A DNA stretch of 64,000 nucleotides from an uncultured Bacteroidales bacterium (GTDB lineage: Bacteria > Bacteroidota > Bacteroidia > Bacteroidales > F082). The notes beneath the pieces were generated by a model. It saw only the letters and a program-made list of their open reading frames with translations, searched no databases and was not told the origin of the DNA. Below are positions 46,712 to 58,500 of this stretch, piece by piece. Location of the stretch: positions 1 through 64,000 of the forward strand of contig CAMHFN010000003.1 in assembly GCA_946184615.1 (NCBI GenBank), given 5' to 3'. The position numbers were made by a program, and so were the translations under genes. Each line of letters starts with the position of its first letter. The stretch's first letter is position 1.

Positions 46712-47737
46712 ATGAACGAATACATTTTAGGCATCGAGTCATCGTGTGACGACACTTCCGCCGCTGTTCTTCAAGGCACGTGTGTGCTCTCCAATGTCAT
46801 CGCCAGTCAAAAGGTGCACGAGAAGTACGGGGGCGTTGTCCCCGAATTGGCCTCGCGCGCGCACCAACAGAATATCATACCCGTCATCGACACGGCCTTA
46901 AAGGATGCAAAGATACAAAAAAATCAAATCGCTGCAATTGCTTTTACACGAGGACCTGGACTTTTAGGATCTCTTTTGGTAGGAACCTCATTTGCAAAGG
47001 CTTTTGCGCAGACTTTGAACATCCCCATGGTCGAGGTTGATCACATGAATGCCCATATTCTGGTGCATTTTGCCACGGATGCCACCCATACCGAAGTGCC
47101 TGATTTCCCGTTCCTGTGTCTTACCGTCTCGGGAGGACATACTCAGATTGTGGTGGTGAAGGATTATTTTGACATGGAGGTCATTGGCAAAACCATTGAT
47201 GATGCCGCAGGAGAGGCTTTTGACAAAACGGCCAAGATCCTAGGTCTGCCTTACCCGGGTGGTCCTGTTATCGACAAACTGGCCAAAATCGGCAATCCAG
47301 AAGCTTTCAGTTTTGCCAAGCCTCAGATTCCTGGATTGGATTATAGTTTTAGCGGTCTGAAAACCAGTATCTTATATACCGTTCGTGACCAACTGAAACT
47401 GAATCCGAATTTTATCGAGGAGAACAAAGAAGACCTCTGTGCTTCGGTACAGAAAACCATCATTGATATTTTGATGAGCAAGTTGGTCAAGGCCAGCAAG
47501 CAGACAGGGATTAAGACAGTAGCCATTGCAGGAGGTGTGAGTGCCAACAGCGGCCTGCATGACGCCATGCTCGCTATGGGTGAGAAATACCATTGGAAAG
47601 TGTTCATCCCTCGTCTCAGCTATAGTACCGACAACGCCGCTATGGTGGCTGTGGCAGGCTATTTCAAGTATTTGAGAGGTGAATTCGCCTCACAAGATTT
47701 GACCCCCTACGCTAGACAGAGCCTAAGGGATAGTTGA
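46712..47737 (+). CDS. tsaD: tRNA N6-adenosine threonylcarbamoyltransferase
   Basis: ILGIESSCDDTSAAV; VEVDHMNAHI; CLTVSGGHTQIV; AGGVSANSGL. Confidence 0.97.
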   Translation: MNEYILGIESSCDDTSAAVLQGTCVLSNVIASQKVHEKYGGVVPELASRAHQQNIIPVIDTALKDAKIQKNQIAAIAFTRGPGLLGSLLVGTSFAKAFAQTLNIPMVEVDHMNAHILVHFATDATHTEVPDFPFLCLTVSGGHTQIVVVKDYFDMEVIGKTIDDAAGEAFDKTAKILGLPYPGGPVIDKLAKIGNPEAFSFAKPQIPGLDYSFSGLKTSILYTVRDQLKLNPNFIEENKEDLCASVQKTIIDILMSKLVKASKQTGIKTVAIAGGVSANSGLHDAMLAMGEKYHWKVFIPRLSYSTDNAAMVAVAGYFKYLRGEFASQDLTPYARQSLRDS

Positions 47738-47757
47738 AAATTGAAAACTTTCAATTT

Positions 47758-49092
47758 CTAATCGATTCCTCTCAGGTCTTTATAGAGTTGTACGGCGTAA
47801 AGGTCGGTCATGTTGGAGATGAAATCCAACACGGATTGCACCTTGTAATACATTTCTTGGCGTAGCGGGGTAAACTGCTCGGGTATCAGGCTCAACAGTT
47901 TTTTGTGATAGGCCTTTTCGGGTTCCAGTATTGCTCCGACAAATTCTTCCAATAGGGTTCCAATCACATTGAATCCGGTTAACTCAATCTTCACTACCGA
48001 GGGATGGCGGTAGATGTCCTTTATGGACTGTTTGCGACATTGTTTTAAGGCATTTTCCTCATGTTCAGGCAGATAAGAGATCAAACTATCTTTGAAACAT
48101 CCTTCCATAATTTCTTCATAATGAGCCACAAAGATGTCGCTGGCATGGTTGACCAGCTTGTTGATTAGGGTGGCACGCAGGAAGGCCATGCGCTCGTTTT
48201 GGTCGGTCACCTCACGGTAAACCTCTTCTTTATGTTGGAAGAAGTTGGAGTCTCTTTTCGTGTCAAAAAAGGAAAGGAAGGCCTGTTCAGCGGCTTCGGT
48301 ACTGATGATACCGCGTTTTTGGGCATCCTCCATGTCGAGAATCAGGTAACAGATGTCGTCGGAGGCTTCCATCATGTAGGAAAGTGGATGTCTTGCATAC
48401 ACGTTGTGTCGGTCATCGATTTTCGGTATGCCGCATTTTTCCATAGTCGCTTCGAACACTTCCAGGTCAGAATAAAACACGTTGTACTTTTTTCTGCCTC
48501 CGTTGTTGTAAGAAGGGTAGGGGTATTTTATCAAAGAAGCCAATGTTGCTGCCGTCAGCGAAAGTCCTCCAGGGCGTCGTCCGTGGAACTGGCAGGTCAG
48601 CAGGTGAAAGGCGTTGGCATTGCCTTCAAACGAAATCAAGTCGCTCCACTGTTCGGGCAACATGGTATTTTGAAGTTCTTTTCCTTTCCCGTCTTTGAAG
48701 AAACTGCTGAGGGTGTCTTCACCGGAGTGACCAAAGGGAGGATTGCCTAGGTCGTGGGCGAGGCATACAGTGGAGACAATGGTCTCGATATCAGACTGAC
48801 GCTCCTTCAAATCGGGATGTTTTGTGATGAGTTTTTGAACCGTTCGGCAGGCTATGGATCGACCGACACTGGCCACTTCAAGGCTGTGTGTCAGACGGTT
48901 GTGAACCATTTGGCTTCCAGGGAGTGGGAACACTTGGGTTTTATTCTGTAGCCTCCTGAAAGCACTGGAAAAGACGATGCGGTCGTAGTCGCGTTGAAAA
49001 GAACTTCGTATGTCGACACTTTTGTGGGGCGAGGCATAACGGTGGGTGGAGAGAAGGTCGTTCCAGTTCATGGGAATTCTTGTATTATTCAT
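47758..49092 (-). CDS. dgt: Deoxyguanosinetriphosphate triphosphohydrolase
   Basis: DYDRIVFSSAFRRLQNKTQVFPLPGSQMVHNRLTHSLEVASVGRSI; CLAHDLGNPPFGHSGE. Confidence 0.92.
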   Translation of the reverse strand: MNNTRIPMNWNDLLSTHRYASPHKSVDIRSSFQRDYDRIVFSSAFRRLQNKTQVFPLPGSQMVHNRLTHSLEVASVGRSIACRTVQKLITKHPDLKERQSDIETIVSTVCLAHDLGNPPFGHSGEDTLSSFFKDGKGKELQNTMLPEQWSDLISFEGNANAFHLLTCQFHGRRPGGLSLTAATLASLIKYPYPSYNNGGRKKYNVFYSDLEVFEATMEKCGIPKIDDRHNVYARHPLSYMMEASDDICYLILDMEDAQKRGIISTEAAEQAFLSFFDTKRDSNFFQHKEEVYREVTDQNERMAFLRATLINKLVNHASDIFVAHYEEIMEGCFKDSLISYLPEHEENALKQCRKQSIKDIYRHPSVVKIELTGFNVIGTLLEEFVGAILEPEKAYHKKLLSLIPEQFTPLRQEMYYKVQSVLDFISNMTDLYAVQLYKDLRGID

Positions 49093-49128
49093 GCAAAAGT
49101 AATATTTTTGCAGCATATTTAGTCAAAA

Positions 49129-50631
49129 ATGAAACGATTTAACACCCTTTTGTTGTTATTAGCACTGGCTTTCGGTCTCAGTGCTCAGGTGAGCGAGCCT
49201 TACGTGTTGGCGGATTTTTCGGAGAATGAACTTGGTAAAATGGTGGAAATCTGCCATAAGGGAGGATTTGATATCTTGATACAAAAAACGCCGTTCTCGA
49301 CTTATGGCCATTATGAATGGAATGAATCGTTTGCACCCCGTGGAAATCGCTCCGTGGAGCAGATGGTCACGGCAGCGGAAGATGCCGGTGTGCAACTGGG
49401 TGTCTGGGTTCAAGAGAATGCCGTGGGTACTGACGACCCTTTCTTCTCCTCGGAATACCTGAACCAATATCGTAAGGGAAGCCAATTGCAATTGTATAGC
49501 GCCCTATCGGCGGAGGAGACCACGATAGTGATGCGCCGTAATGAAGAACTGAAGACGCCTTCCACTTTGAACCTGATTATGATCGATGATGAGCTCATCT
49601 CCTATTCCACGTTGGAGTTCTCTGGCGAATTGACATTGATTCACCGTTGTACCCGAGGAGCCTTTGGAACCAAGGCATCGGCACATGATATCGATGCTGA
49701 AGCCTATAGGATTTGGGACTCACCGGAACAGTTTGTGGAGCCTGAAGGTGAACTTCGAGAAATGGTCCGTCAGAGCCTGGATAACAAACTGCAGTTTTTC
49801 CCAGTGAAACTCTATCAGGGTGAGGTAAATCAAGAATTGATTGACGAGTCGATTCGAGTGAGTCATGGGGAACGTTGGGAGAAGGAAGGGGATAACTTAT
49901 CGTCGTTGGGCTTGTTCGTGATTCGCGCCACGGATAAACGTCGGATGGGTACGACTATGGAGGAGCTGGAATGGATGCTCTCAAAGGCAGCGTGTTTCGG
50001 TGTGGGTTACGGCTTAGTGATCGACCCGAAGGCCATGAAGAGTCATGGTATGCTGGACGATATGTTGGCGACCATGAAGCGTTGGAATAGGTTGTTGCGT
50101 GCTGGTGAACTTACTGAACGACAGAAACAGTTGCTGCTAGATCCTTATCTTGATTGGCATTTGGAGGAAGATAGTACAGGCTATAAGTTGTATTCCCAGA
50201 GTACCTCTCGTCGTTATCCTTGTCATTTGGAGGAAGTTGAGCCTGGAGTGCTTCGGAGTGAGACTTGGACTTGGGATGCGGAAAAAGGAGGAGGTTTTGG
50301 ACTCCGAATTCTGGTAGAAGGCGAGGTGGAAATACTCAATCCCATGGTCAGTACTTCCCAAGGACTGGTGATGTTCCCTTGTGCTGTCAAGCCTGGACAA
50401 CGTCTGTTTTACGATTTCGGAGAAACTGCCTGTGTGGTGGATGCCAATTACAATAAATTGGAGGAAGTCGTTGTTGAAGGTCTTGCGGAACTTGACGAAG
50501 AAGATAGCAAGGTGTATTTCCTCTGCGAGGTTAACCCTGAAACTCAGCAGCTTCCCTTGGTGACGCTGCGTTACATCACACGTGAACACTCCGAATCTGT
50601 TTTTATCCATGATGTTCCCAACAAATGGTGA
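49129..50631 (+). CDS. Secreted protein of unknown function
   Basis: Signal peptide MKRFNTLLLLLALAFGLSAQ; 500 aa. Confidence 0.7.
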   Translation: MKRFNTLLLLLALAFGLSAQVSEPYVLADFSENELGKMVEICHKGGFDILIQKTPFSTYGHYEWNESFAPRGNRSVEQMVTAAEDAGVQLGVWVQENAVGTDDPFFSSEYLNQYRKGSQLQLYSALSAEETTIVMRRNEELKTPSTLNLIMIDDELISYSTLEFSGELTLIHRCTRGAFGTKASAHDIDAEAYRIWDSPEQFVEPEGELREMVRQSLDNKLQFFPVKLYQGEVNQELIDESIRVSHGERWEKEGDNLSSLGLFVIRATDKRRMGTTMEELEWMLSKAACFGVGYGLVIDPKAMKSHGMLDDMLATMKRWNRLLRAGELTERQKQLLLDPYLDWHLEEDSTGYKLYSQSTSRRYPCHLEEVEPGVLRSETWTWDAEKGGGFGLRILVEGEVEILNPMVSTSQGLVMFPCAVKPGQRLFYDFGETACVVDANYNKLEEVVVEGLAELDEEDSKVYFLCEVNPETQQLPLVTLRYITREHSESVFIHDVPNKW

Positions 50632-50716
50632 GGGTTTCTGACAGATACCCTCATTAATAGGTATGATAAGCTGAAGGGAAACGGCGTAATTTTGCGGAAT
50701 AAAAGATTAATCGTGT

Positions 50717-53074
50717 ATGATAACGCTTGATAAACTCGAAATAGGTCATTCCGCCGTCATTAAAACTGTTGGAGGAGAAGGTTCGCGCCGTCAACATTTC
50801 CTTGATATGGGTGTCATCCCCGATGCCGTCGTCAAATTGGTGAAATATGCCCCCTTAGGAGACCCGATGGAGGTGCTCATCCATGGCTATTCGCTCACCT
50901 TGCGTATCGCCGATGCCCAACTGATCGGAGTGGAGCCCTGTGCGGAGGAGCCTGCCGCCAATCCGATGGATCCCAACAAATTGTATATCACCGCACTTCA
51001 TGACCATAACGCCCACCCTGGACTGGGTGAGGAAGGGGTGTATCATGACAAGGATCACGAGACACCCTTGCCCAAGGGCACCAAACTGACTTTTGCTCTT
51101 GCTGGGCAACAGAATTGCGGCAAAACCACCTTGTTCAACCAGCTGACGGGCGCCAACCAGCATGTGGGCAATTTTCCAGGTGTGACCGTCGACCGTAAGG
51201 ATGGCGTCATCAAAGGACATCCCGAGACCTCCGTGACCGACCTTCCCGGCATCTATTCGTTGTCGCCCTATACCGCCGAGGAGATTGTCTCAAGGCAGTT
51301 CATCATTGAGGAAAAGCCTAAGGCCATCATCAACATTGTGGATGCCAACAATATCGAGCGTAACCTCTATTTGACCATGCAACTGATGGAATTGGGTGTT
51401 CCCATGGTGCTGGCCCTCAATATGATGGATGAGGTGCGCAACAATGGCGGTACCATTTTGGTGAACGAAATGGAAAAGATCTTGGGTTTGCCGGTGGTGC
51501 CGATCGCGGCCTCCAAAAACGAGGGTGTCACCGAGTTGGTGGAACATGCCATCCATATCGCACAATATCAGGAAGCACCGGTTCGTCAGGATTTCTGCGA
51601 CAAGGACGATCATGGTGGTGCTGTACACCGTTGCCTGCACAGCATCATGCATTTGATTGAAGATCATGCCCAACGGGCTGACATTCCCGTTCGTTTTGCC
51701 GCCTCCAAGCTCATCGAAGGTGATGGAATGGTGATGGAGGCTTTGAAGCTTTCCCAGAATGAGAAGGAGACCTTGGAACATTTGATTGTACAGATGGAGG
51801 AGGAGCGGGGTCTTGACCGTGCTGCAGCGATGGCCGAGATGCGTTTCACCTTTATCAAACGACTCTGCCAACAAACCGTGGTCAAGCCAAAGGAGAGTAA
51901 GGAATACCAACGCAGCCGCCGTATCGACCGCATCCTTACGGGCAAGTGGACCGCCATTCCGATTTTTGTTTTGGTGATGGTGGCAGTCATCTACTTGTCA
52001 ATCGACCTTTTGGGTGCGCCCTTGCAGGATTGGCTCGACCAGGGCATCACTTGGCTGGCAGGGGTATGTGGTGAGGCGCTTGCCCGTTGGAACGTCAACC
52101 CCGCCGTGCAGTCTCTGGTGGTCGACGGCATCTTTGGTGGCGTGGGCAGTGTGTTGAGTTTTGTCCCTATTATCATCCTGCTGTTCTTCTTTTTGAGTTT
52201 GCTGGAAGACAGCGGCTATATGGCCCGAGTGGCATTTGTCAGTGACAGTTTCCTACGTAAGTTGGGCCTTACGGGTCATAGTATTGTGCCGATGTTGATT
52301 GGTTTCGGTTGCACGGTGCCTGCCGTGATGGCCTCACGTACCTTGCATTCCACCCACGACCGTTGGCGTACCATCCTCCTGACGCCATTTATGAGCTGCT
52401 CGGCCAAGATCCCGATTTACGGGTTCTTCACCAGCATGTTCTTCCCTGGCCGCGGTGGTGTGGTGCTCATCTGCCTTTATTTATTAGGTATCTTTGTTGG
52501 CATCGTCACAGCCTTGGTAACCAAACTGTTCAAAAAGAACGTTGATGTGTCGCCCTTTGTGATGGAGCTGCCCAACTACCGATTGCCGAGTGCAAAAAAT
52601 GTTGCTCACCTGTTGTGGGACAAGACCAAGGACTTCGTGCAGCGTGCGTTCACGGTCATCTTCTTGGCCACTTTGGTGATTTGGTTCTTGCAAACTTTCG
52701 ACTTCCATTTTCAGATGGTGGAAAACGGCGAGGGCAGTATGTTGGCTCGTGTGGCGGGCTGGATTGCCCCGGTATTCCGACCCATTGGGTTGGGTAATTG
52801 GCAGATTGTCACCGCTTTGATCAGCGGCTTCATGGCCAAGGAGAGCGTGGTGGCCACCCTCGAGGTGTTGAATGCCATGCCCTTGTTCACCACGGTCACT
52901 TCCATTTCGATGCTTGTCTTCTGCCTGCTCTACACCCCTTGTGTAGCCGCCGTGGCCGCCATCCGTCGTGAATTAGGTACCCGATGGATGTTCTTCATTA
53001 TCCTCTTCCAATGTGTGGTGGCTTGGGTTATTGCCTGGATTGCCTATCTCATTGCTAATGCCGTCATCGGATGA
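50717..53074 (+). CDS. feoB: Ferrous iron transporter, FeoA-FeoB fusion
   Basis: N-terminal FeoA-like SH3; GQQNCGKTTLFNQLTGANQHVGNFPGVTVD; C-terminal FeoB gates. Confidence 0.95.
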   Translation: MITLDKLEIGHSAVIKTVGGEGSRRQHFLDMGVIPDAVVKLVKYAPLGDPMEVLIHGYSLTLRIADAQLIGVEPCAEEPAANPMDPNKLYITALHDHNAHPGLGEEGVYHDKDHETPLPKGTKLTFALAGQQNCGKTTLFNQLTGANQHVGNFPGVTVDRKDGVIKGHPETSVTDLPGIYSLSPYTAEEIVSRQFIIEEKPKAIINIVDANNIERNLYLTMQLMELGVPMVLALNMMDEVRNNGGTILVNEMEKILGLPVVPIAASKNEGVTELVEHAIHIAQYQEAPVRQDFCDKDDHGGAVHRCLHSIMHLIEDHAQRADIPVRFAASKLIEGDGMVMEALKLSQNEKETLEHLIVQMEEERGLDRAAAMAEMRFTFIKRLCQQTVVKPKESKEYQRSRRIDRILTGKWTAIPIFVLVMVAVIYLSIDLLGAPLQDWLDQGITWLAGVCGEALARWNVNPAVQSLVVDGIFGGVGSVLSFVPIIILLFFFLSLLEDSGYMARVAFVSDSFLRKLGLTGHSIVPMLIGFGCTVPAVMASRTLHSTHDRWRTILLTPFMSCSAKIPIYGFFTSMFFPGRGGVVLICLYLLGIFVGIVTALVTKLFKKNVDVSPFVMELPNYRLPSAKNVAHLLWDKTKDFVQRAFTVIFLATLVIWFLQTFDFHFQMVENGEGSMLARVAGWIAPVFRPIGLGNWQIVTALISGFMAKESVVATLEVLNAMPLFTTVTSISMLVFCLLYTPCVAAVAAIRRELGTRWMFFIILFQCVVAWVIAWIAYLIANAVIG

Positions 53075-53235
53075 ACCTTGCTACCGCTATCGTATTGCTT
53101 GTCGTGCTGGGACTTGTCGTGCTGGCTGTCGTAGCATTACGCAAAGGCAAAAGTGGTTCTTGCTGTGAGGGTAAAAAGAAAACAGGAGGCAACCCATGTG
53201 CCTCCTGTAATGTCGATTGCCCTTTCAGACGTTGA
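53071..53235 (+). CDS. FeoB-associated Cys-rich membrane protein
   Basis: MNLATAIVLLVVLGLVVLAVVALRKGKSGSCCEGKKKTGGNPCASCNVDCPFRR; overlaps feoB stop. Confidence 0.8.
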   Translation: MNLATAIVLLVVLGLVVLAVVALRKGKSGSCCEGKKKTGGNPCASCNVDCPFRR

Positions 53236-53260
53236 CTTCCGTCTTCTGATTTCTGTCTTC

Positions 53261-54721
53261 TTACTTTGGTGCATTCTTAAGAATATCGCAGAGGAAGTCC
53301 CAGAACATCTGGGCAGTCTTGATCTCGAGTCGTTCGTCGGGGCTGTGGACGCCGCGGAGGGTCGGGCCGAAACTGATCATGTCCATGCCTTTGATCTTGT
53401 CGCCGATGAGGCCGCATTCCAATCCAGCGTGGATGGCGCGCACTTTCGGGTCTTTGCCGAAGCGTTTCTTGTAGACTTTCACGGCGATGTCGCAGATCTT
53501 CGACTTGGGGTTGGGCGTCCAGCCTGGATAGCCGTCGGTGTGTTCCACGTCGGCACCTGCCAGGTTGAAGACCGCCTCCACCATGTTGGCGACGTTCACC
53601 TTGGCCGAGTCGATGGAGCTGCGCTGTGAGGTCTGGATGAAGAAGTAGCCTTCTCTCTTCTTGCAGGAAGCGAGGTTGGTAGAGGTTTCCACGAAGTTCG
53701 GGATGGTTTGCGACCACTCGATCACGCCGTGCGGGCAGGCGTAGAGGGCATTGAGCAGCTCGAACTGTGACATCTCGTCGATGACTACGTCGGGTTGGAT
53801 CTCAGCCTTCTCAACCACCACGGTGATACCTGGATCGGCCACTTGGTACTCGTTCTTGAAGTTGGCTTCCATCTCCTTGCAGTATTTAATGAAGTCATCG
53901 CAGCAGTCGTTGGGCAGATAACCCACGGCAGTGGCTTCACGGGCGATGGCGTTGCGCAGGTTGCCGCCTTGGAAGTCATAGAGGGCAAAGTCATAACGGC
54001 TAGTGGCTTCAAAGAGGATACGGGTCAGCAGTTTGTTGGCGTTGGCCAGGTTTTTGTTGATGTCATCGCCGCTGTGACCGCCTTTGAGACCTTTCACGGT
54101 GACACGGTAGGCGGTAGCTTCTTCCGGGGCAGGCTCCAGCTCGTACCACATCTTCACGATGGTGTCCATGCCACCGGCGCAGCCGATGAAGATTTCACCT
54201 TCGTCTTCGGAGTCGAGGTTGAGTAGGATACGGCTCTTCATGTGTTTCGGGTCGAGGGCCATGGCACCGGTGAGGCCTGTTTCTTCGTCAACGGTGAAGA
54301 TGCACTCCAGCGGACCGTGTTTGACCTTCGGGTCGGCGATGATGGCCAGTGCGGCAGCGACGCCGATGCCGTCGTCAGCACCGAGGGTAGTGCCGTTGGC
54401 ATGCAGCCATTCGCCTTTGATGACGGCCTCGATGGGGTCTTTCTCAAAGTCGTGGACCTTGTCGCCGTTTTTCTCGCACACCATGTCCATGTGGGCCTGG
54501 AGGGCGATCATCTTGCGGTCTTCCATGCCTTTGGTGGCTGGTACGGTCATGATGATGTTGCCGCATTTCTCTTTCACGTATTTTACTTTATGGTCTTTGG
54601 CCCATTTTTCAAGGTATTCGACCATTTTGCCTTCTTTCTTGGAAGGACGCGGCACGCCGAGGATGCCTTGGAATTCCTTCCACATGCCCGCAGGGGCGAG
54701 TTTTAAGATGGATTCGTTCAT
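53261..54721 (-). CDS. pepD: Aminoacyl-histidine dipeptidase
   Basis: LQAHMDMVCEKNGDKVHDF; GTTLGADDGIGVA; TVDEETGLTGA; KGLKGGHSGDDI. Confidence 0.95.
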   Translation of the reverse strand: MNESILKLAPAGMWKEFQGILGVPRPSKKEGKMVEYLEKWAKDHKVKYVKEKCGNIIMTVPATKGMEDRKMIALQAHMDMVCEKNGDKVHDFEKDPIEAVIKGEWLHANGTTLGADDGIGVAAALAIIADPKVKHGPLECIFTVDEETGLTGAMALDPKHMKSRILLNLDSEDEGEIFIGCAGGMDTIVKMWYELEPAPEEATAYRVTVKGLKGGHSGDDINKNLANANKLLTRILFEATSRYDFALYDFQGGNLRNAIAREATAVGYLPNDCCDDFIKYCKEMEANFKNEYQVADPGITVVVEKAEIQPDVVIDEMSQFELLNALYACPHGVIEWSQTIPNFVETSTNLASCKKREGYFFIQTSQRSSIDSAKVNVANMVEAVFNLAGADVEHTDGYPGWTPNPKSKICDIAVKVYKKRFGKDPKVRAIHAGLECGLIGDKIKGMDMISFGPTLRGVHSPDERLEIKTAQMFWDFLCDILKNAPK

Positions 54722-54756
54722 AGCGTTATTTGTTGAATTGTTGAATTGTTCACTTT

Positions 54757-55407
54757 TCACTTTTCACTCCTCATTTTCCTAATCGTCTCCTCAGGGTTGT
54801 CGGATTTGAACACCGCGTTGCCGGCTACTAAAATGTCGGCTCCAGCTTCGTATAATGCGGAGGCGTTTTGGAGATTCACCCCACCATCGACTTCGATGAG
54901 GGTATGCAAGCCTTGGTCTTCGATCATCGCCTTCAGCCTGCGGATCTTCCCGAAGGTGCGCTCGATGAATTGTTGTCCGCCGAAACCTGGGTTAACGCTC
55001 ATCAGCAAAACTAAATCGAGGTCGCCGACGATGTCTTCCAGCACGGCCACGGGCGTATGGGGGTTGAGCACTACGCCTGCTTTCACGCCGAGGGCTTTGA
55101 GCTGTTGCACGGCACGGTGGATATGGGTGCTGGCCTCGTAGTGGAAAGTGATGATGTCGGCACCGGCCTTCACGAAGGCTTCGAAATATTTCTCGGGCTC
55201 CACAATCATCAGATGGACGTCGAGGGGTTTTTCAGCCAATTGGCTGATGGCTTGCACCACGGGGATGCCGAATGAAATGTTGGGCACGAAGCGTCCGTCC
55301 ATCACATCGCAGTGGAACCAGTCGGCCTCGCTGCGGTTGACCATGTCGATATCCTTTCCAAGATTGAGGAAATCTGCTGAGAGCAGGGAAGGGGCGAGCA
55401 TTTTCAT
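54757..55407 (-). CDS. rpe: Ribulose-phosphate 3-epimerase
   Basis: APSLLSADFLNLG; HCDVMDGRFVPNISFG; LMSVNPGFGGQQFI; VDGGVN. Confidence 0.96.
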   Translation of the reverse strand: MKMLAPSLLSADFLNLGKDIDMVNRSEADWFHCDVMDGRFVPNISFGIPVVQAISQLAEKPLDVHLMIVEPEKYFEAFVKAGADIITFHYEASTHIHRAVQQLKALGVKAGVVLNPHTPVAVLEDIVGDLDLVLLMSVNPGFGGQQFIERTFGKIRRLKAMIEDQGLHTLIEVDGGVNLQNASALYEAGADILVAGNAVFKSDNPEETIRKMRSEK

Positions 55408-55578
55408 AGTGGAGAGTTGAAAGTTTTTTCTTGTTGCAAATGTAATAAAAAAACTGTTTTCAAACTTTATGTCTATAGTTTTTTATTCTAATAATTGTTT
55501 TCTTTCCAAATACTTCCTACTTTTGTGCTGTTAGTTGTGAAAGACGAATCCAAATATGATATTATTTAATATATTTTT

Positions 55579-58500
55579 ATGAGAAATACTTCTATTTTCT
55601 TTATTTGCTTGTTCGCCATGTTGGCGGCAGGTGTGGGGGTGAAAGCCCAGGAGGTGACCATCACCCTGAATCCGGGAACCACGTGGATAGGCTATTACCA
55701 GACCGAGCCCATGGATATCACCACGGCCTTGGGTAATTTTGTCCCCGTGAATGGTGACAAGATCAAATCATTGAACAACGGTACGGCCACCTATATGAAT
55801 GGACAGTGGAGGGGGAGCCTGAGTCAATTCACCCCTGGTCTGGGCTATATGTACACCTCGATGCGCAACGAGCCGGTGAGTATCTCTTTCGCGGGGAATA
55901 GCTCAATCATTGTGACCACCGGCGAGCCGACGGATATTACCACAACGACAGTAGTAGTAGGAGTTGCGGTGACGGTAGCCGATGGCGGTCATGTGTTCTT
56001 GCGTGGCGTGTGTTGGGGAACAGAACCGAATCCTGATATCGAAGGCAATCATACTTTTGAGGTTATGGGAGCTGGCAGTTTCAATAGCGTATTGGAGAAC
56101 TTGACTTCCAACACCACTTATCATGTGCGTGCATACGCTGTTTCTGACGAAGGCCTTGCCTATGGTGAGGATCAAAGCTTTACCACTGAAATCGAAAACC
56201 ATGAGTACGTTGATTTAGGTTTGCCGAGCGGCACTTTGTGGGCCACCTGCAACATTGGTGCCAATGCCCCCGAGGAATACGGCGACTACTTTGCCTGGGG
56301 CGAGACCCAGCCCAAGAGCACCTATGTTTGGAGTACCTACCAGTACTGCAACGGCAGCTACAATACCCTCACCAAGTATTGCAGCAAATCCAGCTATGGC
56401 TACAACGGCTTCACCGACAACCTGACCACCTTGCTGCCCGAGGACGATGCAGCCACAGCGAATTGGGGCAACGTGTGGCGCATGCCCACCAAAGAGGAAT
56501 TTGAAGAACTTTACAACAATACGAACGTGACCTGGACAACCCAGAACGGTGTGAGTGGGAGACTCTTCACGGCCTCCAACGGTAACAGTCTCTTCCTGCC
56601 CGCTGCTGGCTTACGCAGCGGTAGCAGTCTCAACTACGCAGGCAGCTACGGTGGCTACTGGTCGAGTTCGCTCAGCATGAGCTACCCGAATAGCGCGTGT
56701 TGTTTCACCTTCGGTTCAGGCAATTACCAAACGGAATACCACAGCCGCGACTATGGACATTCTGTCCGGGCGGTGCGTTCTGGTCAAAACGTGCAGAGTT
56801 ATACGATTAGTGTTTCAGCCAGTCCGATCGATGGCGGAAATGTTTCAGGCGGCGGTATTCATGGGCAAGGTCAAAACTGTACGGTAACGGCTACTGCCAA
56901 CAGCGGCTATGTTTTTACTAATTGGACGGAGAACGGCGAAGTGGTTTCGACAGATGCCACCTATACTTTCACCGTTGTTGGGAACAGGAATCTGGTGGCG
57001 AATTTTGAAATACCAACTATTGTTGACCACGCCTACGTTGATCTTGGCCTGCCGAGCGGTCTGCTGTGGGCCACCTGCAATGTGGGAGCTGATAACCCTG
57101 AAGACTACGGCGACTATTTCGCCTGGGGTGAGACTGCGCCAAAGGATTACTACGACTGGAGCACCTACCAGTATTGTAACGGTAGCTCTACCACGATAAC
57201 CAAGTATTGCAGCAACTCCTATTACAGTTCCAATGATTTCACCGACGACCTGACCACCCTGCTGCCCGAGGACGATGCAGCTACGGCCAACTGGGGCAGT
57301 GGCTGGCGCATGCCTACCAAAGAAGAATGGCAAGAGCTTTATCAAAACACTACTCATACTTGGACAACACAGAATGGTGTAAACGGCAGACTTTTCACTG
57401 CGTCCAACGGTAATAGTCTCTTCCTGCCTGCTGCTGGCTCCCGCAGCGGTAGCAGTCTCAACTACACAGGCAGCTACGGCTACTACTGGTCGAGTTCCCT
57501 CTATGAGGAATACCCGCACGACGCGTGGAACTACTACTTCTATTCGGCCTACTGCGACATGTACTTCGACGGCTCCCGCTGCTATGGTCAATCTGTGCGG
57601 GCAGTCCTTTCGGGTCAGTCAGCCCCAACCACGCCTCCAACGGGTGCCATTAATGGCAATTTTTCCATCAATTCCAATGGTGACCAAGTGTATTTTTCGC
57701 AGGGCAACCTGCAATATATTGGCAGTGCTACCACGCCTTACTGGAAGTTTGCCGAACACCAGTGGGATGTTCTTGGCACGACGACGGGACAAAATAGCAG
57801 TGATGAAAATGTCGACCGCGACCTTTTCGGCTGGGGTACCAACGGCTATAACCATGGAGCTGTCTGCTACCAACCATGGAACATCAGCACTGATTGTAGC
57901 GACTATTATGCATACGGCAACGAGCTGTGTAACCTTTACAGCCAAACTGCCCAAGCCGATTGGGGCTACAATCCCATCAGCAACGGAGGCAACCAGCCCA
58001 ACCAGTGGCGTACGTTGACAAGAGAGGAGTGGGTGTATGTGTTCGAAACCCGTGAAACCAACTCCGGCATCCGATATGCCAAGGCACTAGTGAATGAGGT
58101 GAACGGTGTGATACTGCTGCCTGACAACTGGAATACCTCATATTATACGTTGAACGAAACCAACAACAGCAGTGCCAGCTTCAGCAGCAATGTCATCACG
58201 TCATCGCAGTGGAGCAATCTGGAACTGCATGGTGCGGTCTTCCTGCCGGCAGCAAGCCTTCGCTATTCGTATGGGGTCGACGATGTCGGTTCCAATGGCT
58301 ATTACAATGGCTACTACTGTTCGTCCTCCCGCCTTGGTACTAGCAGCGAGTACATTGTATCAATCAAAGATTCGTCCTTGAATCCGCAGGACGAGGGAAG
58401 CCGCTGCTTCGGGTTCTCCGTGCGTTTGGTGAGTTTAACTATCGAGAATGGTACTGGATCTCAGAATAATGCCCCTACAGGAGCCATTGATGGCAAGTTT

